A stretch of DNA of 8,029 nucleotides from Dehalococcoidia bacterium (GCA_022823105.1 JAJDXU010000259.1:1-8029), one strand, 5' to 3'. Positions 1 to 6,357 are shown, counted from the stretch's first letter. The notes: a model not told the origin generated them from the sequence alone. Numbers and translations are program-made.

Positions 1-1
1 G

Positions 2-475
2 GGTGTTTGCTGCCAACTCATCGGCGTGGGCTATCCTGAGGTTGGTGAAAAGATGGCGGAGGCACTGCGGTTGTTCGGCACGCGCCATGCCATCATAGTG
101 CACAGCGACGACGGGATGGATGAGATTTCGCTGGGGAGCGACACCAAGGGGTGGGAAGTTCTGGATGGTGTGGTGCGGCCGTACCTGGTGCAACCCAGGC
201 AACTGGGGTTGGCTGCCGCAACACCGGAGGATCTCCGCGGGGGAAGTCCGATGGACAACGCCGCGACGATGCGCGATGTACTGTCGGGAACCAGCGGGCC
301 AATCGCGGACGCTGTGGTGCTGAACAGCGGGGCAGCGCTGGTGGCCGGCGACGCGGTTTCGACTCTTGCCGATGGCGTTGAGTTGGCGCGGGCTTCGATC
401 AACGAAGGCAAGGCTGCCCAGAAGCTTGATTCGCTGATCTCGTTGACTCAGGAATTGGCGCCCCGGAGCGCATGA
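2..475 (+). CDS. trpD: Anthranilate phosphoribosyltransferase, C-terminal part (5' end outside window)
   Basis: Transfers the phosphoribosyl group of PRPP to anthranilate, the second step of the committed tryptophan pathway, in the cytoplasm. Only the last 157 codons are present; the reading frame is open from base 2, and the N-terminal helical domain and PRPP-binding glycine loop lie upstream. Visible family landmarks are the QLIGVGYPEV stretch at the window edge, then HSDDGMDEIS, which carries the Asp-Glu pair that binds magnesium in characterised TrpD proteins, and later the LRGGSPMDNA and LNSGAAL segments. The TGA stop at 473-475 overlaps an ATG at 472, so translation of the following trpC is probably coupled. 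Order and spacing match a trp operon. The family assignment is firm; the missing N-terminus cannot be assessed. Confidence 0.95.
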   Translation, partial: GVCCQLIGVGYPEVGEKMAEALRLFGTRHAIIVHSDDGMDEISLGSDTKGWEVLDGVVRPYLVQPRQLGLAAATPEDLRGGSPMDNAATMRDVLSGTSGPIADAVVLNSGAALVAGDAVSTLADGVELARASINEGKAAQKLDSLISLTQELAPRSA

Positions 476-489
476 AGGATATGTGCAAA

Positions 490-1293
490 ATGCCCAGCAT
501 CCTGGACAAGATAGTCAAAAAGAAACGCGAGGAACTGGACGCTGCGAGGCGAAAGGCACCGTTGGGGGCCTTGCAAGACGCTATCGCGGCCCGACCGGCT
601 GCGCTGGATTTTGCGGCCGCTTTGCGCGCAGACGGCATCAGCCTGATCGCAGAGGTGAAAAAAGCGTCGCCGTCCAAGGGGCTGTTGCGCGAGGATTTTC
701 GACCGATTGACTTGGCTGCGACGTACGTGGCCAATGGCGCGTCGGCAGTGTCCGTCATTACCGATGGGCACTTTCTTGGAGAGCCGTCGCATCTCACGGC
801 GGTGAAAGAAAGCGGCGCGTCGGGGAATGCCCCGGTGTTGCGGAAAGACTTCCTATTTGACCACTATCAGATCTACGAAGCCAGGGCGATTGGCGCGGAC
901 ACATACCTGGTGATCGTAGACATACTGACTCCATCCCAACTGTCCGAACTGATTGATCTGGGGCGATCATTGGGCATGACGCCCCTGGTGGAAACGCACG
1001 ACGAAGGGGAAATCGAGATAGCGGTCGAATGCGGCGCAGAGGTGATAGGAATCAATAATCGGGATCTCCACACATTCGTTACTGATCTGGCGACCACCGA
1101 ACGATTGGCCCCCTGCATTCCGGCCGGAAAAGTAACCGTCAGTGAGAGCGGCATCAGCACTCCGGATGACCTGGCGCGGCTGCGACCCTACGGGGTAGAT
1201 GCGGTGCTGGTTGGTGAAGCGCTGGTGACGGCGGAAGATACCGCGTCCAAGGTGCGTTCGTTGACGGGCTCCTCCGTCCTGGCCACCCGGTAA
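490..1293 (+). CDS. trpC: Indole-3-glycerol phosphate synthase
   Basis: Converts carboxyphenylaminodeoxyribulose phosphate to indole-3-glycerol phosphate, with ring closure and loss of CO2. Numbering from the start at 490 (267 aa, usual family length), the signature IAEVKKASPSKG lies near residues 53-64. Residues E55, K57, K119 (in RKDF), E168 (in VETH), N189 (in INNRDL), E219 and S220 (in SESGI) line up with the catalytic and substrate residues of the TIM-barrel family. Start choice: in-frame ATGs occur at 472, 481 and 490. The one at 472 overlaps the trpD stop (ATGA) but has only a GGAG three bases away. The one at 490 has AAGGA (475-479) ten bases upstream and gives the MPSILDKIV N-terminus typical of the family, so I prefer it. 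The 472 start (273 aa) remains possible through coupling. trpF follows 5 nt after the stop. Confidence 0.96.
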   Translation: MPSILDKIVKKKREELDAARRKAPLGALQDAIAARPAALDFAAALRADGISLIAEVKKASPSKGLLREDFRPIDLAATYVANGASAVSVITDGHFLGEPSHLTAVKESGASGNAPVLRKDFLFDHYQIYEARAIGADTYLVIVDILTPSQLSELIDLGRSLGMTPLVETHDEGEIEIAVECGAEVIGINNRDLHTFVTDLATTERLAPCIPAGKVTVSESGISTPDDLARLRPYGVDAVLVGEALVTAEDTASKVRSLTGSSVLATR

Positions 1294-1298
1294 GCATC

Positions 1299-1982
1299 GT
1301 GGGAACGCCGCGCGTAAAAATCTGTGGCGTGCGGAGAGTGGAGGACGCATTGGCAGCGGCCGAGGCGGGCGCAGATTACTACGGCATTGTGTTCGTTCCC
1401 GGGAGGCGGCGCCGCGTTGACGTTGGTGACGCGTTGGCTATTACCACCAGCGTGCGTGAGTCCGGATCAAGTACGCCGGTACCGGTGGGTCTGTTCGGGG
1501 ACCAGCCATTACAGGACGTTACGCGCGTGATCGGGGAGGCCGGCCTGGACTGCGTGCAGTTGTGCGGCGATGAAACCGTTGAGTATTGCAGGCGAGTGCA
1601 GGAATTCGCCCGCGTGATCAAGGTCCTGCATGTTCCCAACGGGGCCGACGCGGACGCGATCGAATCGCTGGGCGGCAAGATTGATGCCTATTCATCGGCC
1701 GGATGCATCGTAACCCTGGACAGCCAGGTGCCCGGCCTGCACGGTGGCACCGGGCAAGCGTTCGACTGGAGCGTGGCGGGGAGATTGTCTGCCGCCGGTA
1801 AGCGGTTTCTACTGGCGGGTGGACTGACGCCGGAAAATGTGGCGAACGCGGTCGAAGTTGCCAGTCCCTGGGGAGTGGATGTATCCAGCGGCGTTGAAAT
1901 CGACGGCGCTCAAGACCATCAAAAAATCAGAGACTTCATCGCCAACGCGAAACTGGGCAACCGTTCAACCGAGGTGAGTTAA
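1299..1982 (+). CDS. trpF: Phosphoribosylanthranilate isomerase
   Basis: Catalyses the Amadori rearrangement of phosphoribosylanthranilate, the step between TrpD and TrpC, in the cytoplasm. The product is 227 aa, a normal size for a stand-alone TIM-barrel isomerase. The N-terminal VKICGV motif carries the expected catalytic Cys (C9). The VTLDSQVPGLHGGTGQAFDW segment (138-157) carries the expected acid D141 and the phosphate-binding glycines, and LLAGGLTPENV (171-181) and GVDVSSGVE (192-200) are the last two barrel strands. Start is a GTG, 5 nt after the trpC stop, with no clear Shine-Dalgarno, so expression probably depends on coupling to trpC. Odd point: the normally conserved VQLHGDE motif reads VQLCGDE here, with Cys at residue 89 instead of His. 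Identity is secure despite this. Confidence 0.95.
   Translation: MGTPRVKICGVRRVEDALAAAEAGADYYGIVFVPGRRRRVDVGDALAITTSVRESGSSTPVPVGLFGDQPLQDVTRVIGEAGLDCVQLCGDETVEYCRRVQEFARVIKVLHVPNGADADAIESLGGKIDAYSSAGCIVTLDSQVPGLHGGTGQAFDWSVAGRLSAAGKRFLLAGGLTPENVANAVEVASPWGVDVSSGVEIDGAQDHQKIRDFIANAKLGNRSTEVS
1971..1977 (+). promoter_or_regulatory. Strong ribosome binding site of trpB
   Basis: GAGGTGA lies inside the last codons of trpF, seven bases before the ATG at 1985. It is a near-complete match to the anti-Shine-Dalgarno sequence and fixes the trpB start. Its strength contrasts with the lack of any clear site before the trpF GTG, so trpB can be initiated independently of upstream translation. Confidence 0.75.
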
Positions 1983-1984
1983 TC

Positions 1985-3193
1985 ATGGTAGTGCCTACCC
2001 AGACCGAACTGCCGGACGAGCGGGGCCGATTCGGCGACTTTGGCGGGAAATTCGTTCCGGAGACCGTGATGGCCGCGCTCGCCGAGTTGGAGATCGCGTA
2101 CCGGGCGGCCCAGGACGACGCAGGGTTCGCCGACCAATTGAACCACCTGATGGTGAACTACGCAGGCCGACCCACCGCGCTGTATTTTGCCGAAAACCTG
2201 ACCAGGCACTGCGGCGGCGCCCGCATCTACCTAAAGCGAGAAGACCTGGCGCACACCGGAGCCCACAAGATCAACAACGCACTGGGCCAGTGCCTGCTGG
2301 CGCAACGGATGGGCAAGGAACGCATCATCGCGGAAACGGGGGCAGGGCAGCACGGAGTGGCCACCGCCACGGTGTGTGCCATGCTGGGTTTGCAGTGCAT
2401 CGTGTACATGGGAGAAGAAGACACGGTGCGCCAGGCGCTGAACGTGTACCGAATGCGCCTGCTGGGCGCCGAGGTGATTCCCGTGGAGTCGGGAACGCGC
2501 ACGCTCAAAGACGCCATCAATGAAGCCATCCGCGACTGGGTCACGAACGTCGAAACCACTCACTACCTGATAGGCAGCGTGGTTGGGCCGCATCCGTACC
2601 CGATGCTGGTGCGGGATTTCCAGTCCGTGATCGGCCGCGAGGCCAGGGAGCAAATACTTGAGATTGAGGGGCGCCTGCCGGACGTCGTATCGGCCTGCGT
2701 CGGAGGAGGCAGCAACGCCATCGGCACGTTCTATGAGTTCATCGGCGACTCTGGCGTACGTTTGGTAGGGGTGGAGGCCGCCGGAGAGGGGGTTGAAACC
2801 GGTCGCCACTCCGCCACGCTGTCGGCCGGACGGCCGGGCGTGCTGCACGGCTCCATGTCATACCTCTTACAGGACCAAAACGGCCAGATCCAGGAGGCGC
2901 ACAGCATATCCGCCGGTATGGACTACCCCGGAGTTGGCCCGGAGCACAGTTGGCTGAAAGCAACGGGAAGGGCCGAGTATCTGGCGGTGACCGACGACGA
3001 GGCAATGGAGGGATTCCGCCTGCTTTGCAGGACCGAGGGTATCATCCCCGCCCTGGAATCGGCACACGCCATCTATCACGTAAGCCGGATGGCGGCCGAC
3101 ATGCCATCGGACAACATAATCGTGGTGTGTCTGAGCGGGCGGGGCGACAAAGATGTCCCGTCCATCGCGGAGCGTGAGGGAATCGGACTCTAA
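1985..3193 (+). CDS. trpB: Tryptophan synthase beta chain (TrpB1 type)
   Basis: PLP enzyme that condenses indole with L-serine to make tryptophan, normally in an alpha2-beta2 complex with TrpA. The product is 402 aa, the usual length for the short TrpB1 form. Visible landmarks: GRFGDFGGKFVPE at 13-26; HTGAHKINNALGQ with the PLP lysine K95; AETGAGQHGVA with the catalytic glutamate E117; the phosphate-binding loop GGGSNAIG (240-247); GMDYPGVGPEHS (311-322) with the serine-sensing aspartate D313; and LSGRGDKD (383-390) with S384, which contacts the PLP pyridine nitrogen. All key residues are intact, so it should be active. The ATG lies 2 nt after the trpF stop behind a strong Shine-Dalgarno. Anomaly: trpA does not follow; the next gene is an unrelated nuclease. 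Confidence 0.97.
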   Translation: MVVPTQTELPDERGRFGDFGGKFVPETVMAALAELEIAYRAAQDDAGFADQLNHLMVNYAGRPTALYFAENLTRHCGGARIYLKREDLAHTGAHKINNALGQCLLAQRMGKERIIAETGAGQHGVATATVCAMLGLQCIVYMGEEDTVRQALNVYRMRLLGAEVIPVESGTRTLKDAINEAIRDWVTNVETTHYLIGSVVGPHPYPMLVRDFQSVIGREAREQILEIEGRLPDVVSACVGGGSNAIGTFYEFIGDSGVRLVGVEAAGEGVETGRHSATLSAGRPGVLHGSMSYLLQDQNGQIQEAHSISAGMDYPGVGPEHSWLKATGRAEYLAVTDDEAMEGFRLLCRTEGIIPALESAHAIYHVSRMAADMPSDNIIVVCLSGRGDKDVPSIAEREGIGL

Positions 3194-3198
3194 AATCG

Positions 3199-3975
3199 AT
3201 GGGTCTCGGTTCTGGCGTGAGGATCGCGGTCTGGCTGGTATTCGCCGCGGTCGGAGGGATGGCGTGCGACGTGGGGGATGGCGCCGGGGGGACGGTTCGC
3301 GGAATCAGCGGCGAACTTGCCACTGTGGTCGCTGAATCCGGCCCAAGAACGGCCGGCGCGAATCCGACCCCGGCACAACCTCTCCCTGGGGTGGCGGAGG
3401 TAGTGGCTGAGCTCGAAGCCCTGGTGGTAGCTGAACGGGGAGCCGAGGTCGAATATGACCGGGGCGATTGGAGGCATTGGCTCGATTCCGACCGCGACTG
3501 CCAAAATACCCGGGCGGAGGCGCTGATCGTGGAGAGCCTGGCGGCCGTATCCTTCGCGACCGAAGAACGATGCCGGGTGACCGGGGGCGAGTGGATTGGG
3601 CCATGGTCGGGCGAGGTTTTCACGGACGCGTCGGACGTGGATGTGGATCACCATGTGCCGCTGGGGCACGCGCACGCGGCCGGGGGTTGGCGATGGGAAG
3701 GGGACCGGAAACGCGCCTTTGCCAACGACCTGACCAACCCGAACAGCCTGCAGGTGACCGACGCATCAGTGAATCGCTCCAAAGGGAAGCAGGCGCCCGA
3801 CGAATGGCGGCCCGAAAACCCGGCAGGCTGGTGCAGATATGCTGCCGACTGGATTTCCGTGAAACGGCAGTGGGATTTGACGGTTGCCGCAGCCGAAAAG
3901 CGGGCGTTGGCGGACATGCTGACAACCTGCGACGACCCTGGATCCTGGGGGCTCGCAGGCGTGTTATCCAAGTAG
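3199..3975 (+). CDS. Secreted HNH-type nuclease, GmrSD C-terminal (DUF1524)-like, possible lipoprotein
   Basis: A 258-aa protein starting 5 nt after trpB. Residues 8-22 form one hydrophobic segment ending in GGMAC, so C23 could be a lipidation site, but Gly at -3 is a poor lipobox and an ordinary signal peptide is also possible. A low-complexity Ala/Gly/Pro linker (about 24-65) leads to the globular domain. That domain shows YDRGDWRHW (86-94), RDCQNTRAE (99-107), VDVDHHVPL (147-155) with the presumed metal/general-base His H151, RAFANDLTNPNSL (172-184), SVNRSKGKQAPDEW (190-203) with the HNH Asn N192, and WCRYAADWISVKRQWDLT (211-228). This is the motif order of secreted HNH nucleases common in actinobacteria. 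C101/C125 and C212/C244 could form disulfides, consistent with export. A non-specific extracytoplasmic DNase role is inference. The start has no good Shine-Dalgarno. Confidence 0.85.
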   Translation: MGLGSGVRIAVWLVFAAVGGMACDVGDGAGGTVRGISGELATVVAESGPRTAGANPTPAQPLPGVAEVVAELEALVVAERGAEVEYDRGDWRHWLDSDRDCQNTRAEALIVESLAAVSFATEERCRVTGGEWIGPWSGEVFTDASDVDVDHHVPLGHAHAAGGWRWEGDRKRAFANDLTNPNSLQVTDASVNRSKGKQAPDEWRPENPAGWCRYAADWISVKRQWDLTVAAAEKRALADMLTTCDDPGSWGLAGVLSK

Positions 3976-3989
3976 GGAGCACGGGGCTG

Positions 3990-3998
3990 TGCTATAAT
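3990..3998 (+). promoter_or_regulatory. Extended -10 promoter ahead of the SDR/aminotransferase pair
   Basis: TGCTATAAT is a perfect consensus -10 hexamer (3993-3998) with the TG of an extended -10. It lies 15 nt after the nuclease stop codon. No convincing -35 hexamer is present at 16-18 nt spacing, which is usual for extended -10 promoters. Transcription would start near 4005 and give a leader of roughly 65 nt before the SDR start codon. Assignment is by motif and position only. Confidence 0.5.
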
Positions 3999-4015
3999 CG
4001 GCGGCGGTTATCGAC

Positions 4016-4057
4016 ATGTATATGCCCGGATACCGTCACACAATCCGGGGTTTTTGA
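4016..4057 (+). other. Possible 13-codon leader ORF overlapping the terminator hairpin
   Basis: ATG at 4016 opens a frame encoding MYMPGYRHTIRGF and stops with a TGA formed by the last T of the T-run and the following GA (4055-4057), just before the SDR Shine-Dalgarno. If transcription starts near 4005, the mRNA would have only about 11 nt before this ATG, with a weak GGCGG as ribosome site. The peptide is not strikingly rich in one amino acid. A 14-codon frame is common by chance, so this is recorded only because it coincides with a hairpin and T-tract. Confidence 0.12.
4025..4055 (+). terminator. Rho-independent terminator or attenuator in the SDR leader
   Basis: CCCGGAT (4025-4031) and ATCCGGG (4043-4049) form a perfect 7-bp stem with an 11-nt loop, followed by G and five T (4051-4055). 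That is the form of an intrinsic terminator. It lies downstream of the extended -10 promoter and directly before the SDR Shine-Dalgarno, so it would affect transcripts from that promoter as well as read-through from the trp/nuclease unit. A competing pairing exists: CGGTTATC (4005-4012) with GATACCG (4029-4035), seven pairs with one bulged T. It would occupy part of the 5' arm of the terminator. The T-run is short, so termination may be partial. Confidence 0.5.
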
Positions 4058-4064
4058 AAGGAGG
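4057..4064 (+). promoter_or_regulatory. Very strong ribosome binding site of the SDR gene
   Basis: AAAGGAGG is a full anti-Shine-Dalgarno match ending six bases before the ATG at 4071. It decides the start: the reading frame is open upstream as far as 3468, but that extension overlaps the nuclease gene and has no family homology. Confidence 0.85.
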
Positions 4065-4070
4065 CGAGCG

Positions 4071-4868
4071 ATGGAGCTGGGACTGGACGGCAAGGTAGCA
4101 ATAGTAACGGGCGGCAGCGAAGGCATTGGCAAAGCGGCCGCCCAACGTATGGCAGGAGAAGGCGCCAACGTCATCATTGTCGCGCGTCGGCAGGATGTTC
4201 TGGACGCCGCGGCTGACGAAATTCGTACTGCCACCGAGGGCGAGGTTTTGCCCATGTCCGCGGACGTGACGGACAAGGACACGGCCGCGCGGGTAGTGAA
4301 CACCGCGATGGAGAGGTATGGCCGTGTTGACATCCTGGTCAATAACGCGGGCACATCCATGGCCAAGGGGTTTGAGGACGTCAGCGACGACGACTGGGAG
4401 TTCGATTTCGAGCTCAAGGTGTGGGGAGCCGTGCGCCTGATCAGGGCGTCCATCCCTGAAATGCGGAAGGTCGGCGGGGGCCGCATAATCAACGTTACCA
4501 ACCTGGGTGGCCGGACGCCGGGCGCCAATTCCATGCCCACCTCCATTTCCCGCGCGGCAGGAATCGCGATCACCAAGGGACTGTCGAAAGACCTGGCGTC
4601 GGACAATATCCTGGTGAACACGGTGTGCATCGGCCTCATCAAGAGCGGCCAACACCAACGACGCTATGATGCCCGGATCATCAACGAACCCGACCTGGAC
4701 CCTGACAACTTCTACGCGCAGTTGGCGGCCGGTCGAGGAGTGCCATTGGGCCGGGTAGGTGAGGGCGCGGAGGCCGGAGACGTCATAGCATTTCTGGCAT
4801 CGGAACGGGCCAGCTACCTGACAGGAGTGGCCATAAACATCGATGGCGGGGCATCAGCGGTGGTGTAG
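4071..4868 (+). CDS. SDR-family NAD(P)-binding protein with atypical active site
   Basis: A 265-aa protein with the classical short-chain dehydrogenase/reductase layout. It has the cofactor loop TGGSEGIG (13-20), basic residues R39-R40 after strand 2 that suggest NADP(H), the adenine-site SADVTD (63-68), NNAG (91-94), and a C-terminal TGVAINIDGG (251-260). The catalytic positions are not canonical. Aligned by the usual spacing (Ser to Tyr 13 residues, Tyr-x3-Lys), Ser is N144, Tyr is T157, Lys is R161 in PTSISRAAG, and the helix-4 Asn is K116; the usual PG motif reads IG (187-188). The fold and cofactor site look intact, so it may bind nucleotide with different chemistry or act without redox turnover. 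The substrate is unknown. The aminotransferase gene 46 nt downstream is probably co-transcribed. Confidence 0.85.
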   Translation: MELGLDGKVAIVTGGSEGIGKAAAQRMAGEGANVIIVARRQDVLDAAADEIRTATEGEVLPMSADVTDKDTAARVVNTAMERYGRVDILVNNAGTSMAKGFEDVSDDDWEFDFELKVWGAVRLIRASIPEMRKVGGGRIINVTNLGGRTPGANSMPTSISRAAGIAITKGLSKDLASDNILVNTVCIGLIKSGQHQRRYDARIINEPDLDPDNFYAQLAAGRGVPLGRVGEGAEAGDVIAFLASERASYLTGVAINIDGGASAVV

Positions 4869-4904
4869 TTAAGCCGAGGTCCGAATCGTAAAGCGTTCAA
4901 CGAC

Positions 4905-4908
4905 GGAG
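4905..4908 (+). promoter_or_regulatory. Ribosome binding site supporting the GTG start of the aminotransferase
   Basis: GGAG lies six bases before the GTG at 4915. No ATG in this frame precedes the conserved N-terminal motif, so this site and the GTG define the start. Confidence 0.6.
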
Positions 4909-4914
4909 AGCACA

Positions 4915-6117
4915 GTGAGCGAGTCATATTTAGAAGAATTCGAGGCCCCGAACCGTTTGCTGCTGGGCGCCGGCCCTTGCACGGTCCACCCCAGGGTGCT
5001 ACGAGCCATGACCCAGCCAGTGGTGGGGCATCTCGACCCCCTCTTTTTCCAGATCATGGATGAGGTGTGCGAGATGCTTCGGCAGGTTTTCCACACGCAG
5101 AACTACGTGACCATGCCCATTTCTGCCACCGGCACGGGAGCGATGGAGACAGCTTGCGTGAACGTCCTGGAACGGGGCGATACCGCCATCGTGTGCCGTA
5201 ACGGTTACTTTGGAGTGCGCCTGGCGGACATTGCCGAGCGGTGCGGGGCCAACACCGTGATGGTGGATTCGCCATGGGGAGAGCCGGCAGACCTGAACGC
5301 CCTGGAGGACGCGCTGAAAGCCAACCCGGGAACCAAGATGGTGGGGCTGGTACATGCTGAAACATCGACCGGGGCGCTGACGCCGCTGCAGGATGCCATC
5401 CAAATGGCGCATAGGTACGGCGCACTGGTGGTGGCAGATGCCGTCACGTCGTTGGGCAGCCACGACGTTCAGATGGACGATTGGGACATCGACGTCTGTT
5501 ACAGCGCGAGCCAAAAGTGCCTCGGAGCGCCTCCGGGCCTGGCGCCCATCAGCTTCGGGGAACGCGCGATGGACGCCATCAACAAACGTTCGACCAAGGT
5601 GGAGAGTTTTTATTTCAACCTTCAGGGCGTGGCAGAGTACTGGAACGAGACTCAGCGGGTGTATCATCACACCAGCCCCATCACCATGACGTACGCGATG
5701 CGCGAATCGCTCAGGATGATGATGGAGGAGGGCATCGAGGAACGGCACGCGAGGCACGCCCACGTTGCGGCGGGCCTGCGGGCGGGCCTATCTGCGATGG
5801 GCCTGGATCTGGCCACAGCCGAGGATTACCAACTGAACCCGATCACGGTGGTGAAATCCCCAGATGGCATTGACGAGGCGGCGGTGCGGGGTCGATTGCT
5901 GAACGAGTTCAACATCGAGGTCAGCGGCGGTCTGGGCGAGTTCCGCAACCGCGTTTGGCGAATCGGCATGATGGGCGAAGGGGCGCGGGAAAGCAGCGTC
6001 CTGTCCGTGCTATCGGCTCTCGAAATGATTCTCGCCGATGCTGGATACGAGGTGGCATTTGGCGCGAGCGTGGCTGCAGCGCAGCGGAGCTTCGCCACCA
6101 ACAGCATCGCCGACTAA
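4915..6117 (+). CDS. Class V aminotransferase, alanine/serine-glyoxylate type
   Basis: A PLP-dependent aminotransferase of 400 aa, the family's usual length, expected to pass the amino group of alanine or serine to glyoxylate, giving glycine. Landmarks in order: LLGAGPCTVHPRVLRAM (16-32) and GHLDPLFFQIMDE (38-50), typical of AGXT/SGAT proteins; the PLP phosphate loop SATGTGAME (70-78); GLVHAETSTGAL (144-155); ADAVTSLG (174-181) with D175 for the pyridine nitrogen; SASQKCLGAPPG (197-208) with the Schiff-base lysine K201; and VWRIGMMG (347-354) with R349 for the substrate carboxylate. The last about 25 residues are not conserved family sequence. It follows the SDR gene by 46 nt with no terminator between. 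The converging glycolate-oxidase-type genes supply context for glyoxylate as acceptor. Exact amino donor is not readable; phosphonate or purine-derived substrates used by class V relatives are less likely. Confidence 0.9.
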   Translation: MSESYLEEFEAPNRLLLGAGPCTVHPRVLRAMTQPVVGHLDPLFFQIMDEVCEMLRQVFHTQNYVTMPISATGTGAMETACVNVLERGDTAIVCRNGYFGVRLADIAERCGANTVMVDSPWGEPADLNALEDALKANPGTKMVGLVHAETSTGALTPLQDAIQMAHRYGALVVADAVTSLGSHDVQMDDWDIDVCYSASQKCLGAPPGLAPISFGERAMDAINKRSTKVESFYFNLQGVAEYWNETQRVYHHTSPITMTYAMRESLRMMMEEGIEERHARHAHVAAGLRAGLSAMGLDLATAEDYQLNPITVVKSPDGIDEAAVRGRLLNEFNIEVSGGLGEFRNRVWRIGMMGEGARESSVLSVLSALEMILADAGYEVAFGASVAAAQRSFATNSIAD

Positions 6118-6123
6118 CGCATG

Positions 6124-6148
6124 ACCCGAGCCGCGATCCGGATCGGGT
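6124..6148 (+). terminator. Candidate weak hairpin after the aminotransferase
   Basis: ACCCGA (6124-6129) and TCGGGT (6143-6148) can pair around a 13-nt loop. Inside lies a perfect 12-bp palindrome, CGATCCGGATCG (6134-6145). It begins seven bases after the stop codon. Only three T follow, so it is at best a weak terminator; the palindrome could instead be a protein site or chance. Confidence 0.25.
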
Positions 6149-6194
6149 TTACCTTGTAGAACCGCTACGGTCAAGCACCTGGCGAACATGCCCA

Positions 6195-6357
6195 GGGCCT
6201 TTTCAAAGTTAATCCGTCATTCCCACGCAAGCGGGAAACCAAGAGGTCGTTGTGATCGGAATGTTCTGGATTCCGGCACGCCAAAGGCGCATCTGCGGCT
6301 TTCGCCGGAATGACGGTTCGGGGTGAAAGGCCGCCAACCAGGACTTTGAAAAGGCCC
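6195..6357. repeat. 163-bp MITE-like element with 15-bp perfect terminal inverted repeats
   Basis: The ends are GGGCCTTTTCAAAGT (6195-6209) and its exact reverse complement (6343-6357). Nested inside is a second perfect 10-bp inverted repeat, CCGTCATTCC (6214-6223) with GGAATGACGG (6307-6316). On the right side there is a local hairpin, ATTCCGGC (6270-6277) with GCCGGAAT (6304-6311); on the left TTCCC (6220-6224) can pair with GGGAA (6233-6237). No ORF lies within it. The CGTCATTCC...GGAATGACG core resembles a class of short dispersed bacterial repeats. CGAACAT occurs on both sides (6183-6189 and 6360-6366), a possible target duplication, though not exactly abutting the repeats. In its convergent position it could also form a bidirectional transcript end. 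Confidence 0.65.

Noticed and set aside
472..489. Upstream trpC start at 472 as the main start
   Set aside because: It gives six extra residues absent from typical family N-termini and has only a GGAG at three bases; 490 has better spacing and homology. It is kept as an alternative.
1294..1298. Separate promoter or terminator between the trp genes
   Set aside because: Gaps are 2-5 nt with no hairpin or -10/-35 pair; the genes look co-transcribed.
2231..2848. 205-aa minus-strand open frame opposite trpB
   Set aside because: Codon-structure shadow of trpB; no motif and no ribosome site.
4016..4057. Leader ORF as a tryptophan-type attenuator peptide for the trp genes
   Set aside because: It lies downstream of trpB, contains no Trp codons and could only act on the SDR transcript.
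3468..4070. In-frame upstream extension of the SDR reading frame (would give a 466-aa protein)
   Set aside because: It overlaps the nuclease gene in another frame and has low-complexity Arg/Gly-rich sequence; the consensus Shine-Dalgarno at 4057-4064 and SDR homology both begin the protein at 4071.
4008..4658. Long open frames on the minus strand opposite the SDR gene
   Set aside because: They are GC-rich shadows of a well-supported gene, with no recognisable domain and no ribosome site.
4999..5763. 254-aa minus-strand open frame opposite the aminotransferase
   Set aside because: His/Arg-rich shadow translation without family motifs; the plus-strand gene carries all PLP motifs.
6217..6316. 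CRISPR repeat or complete insertion sequence in the intergenic gap
   Set aside because: There is a single inverted-repeat unit, no regularly spaced direct repeats and no transposase reading frame.
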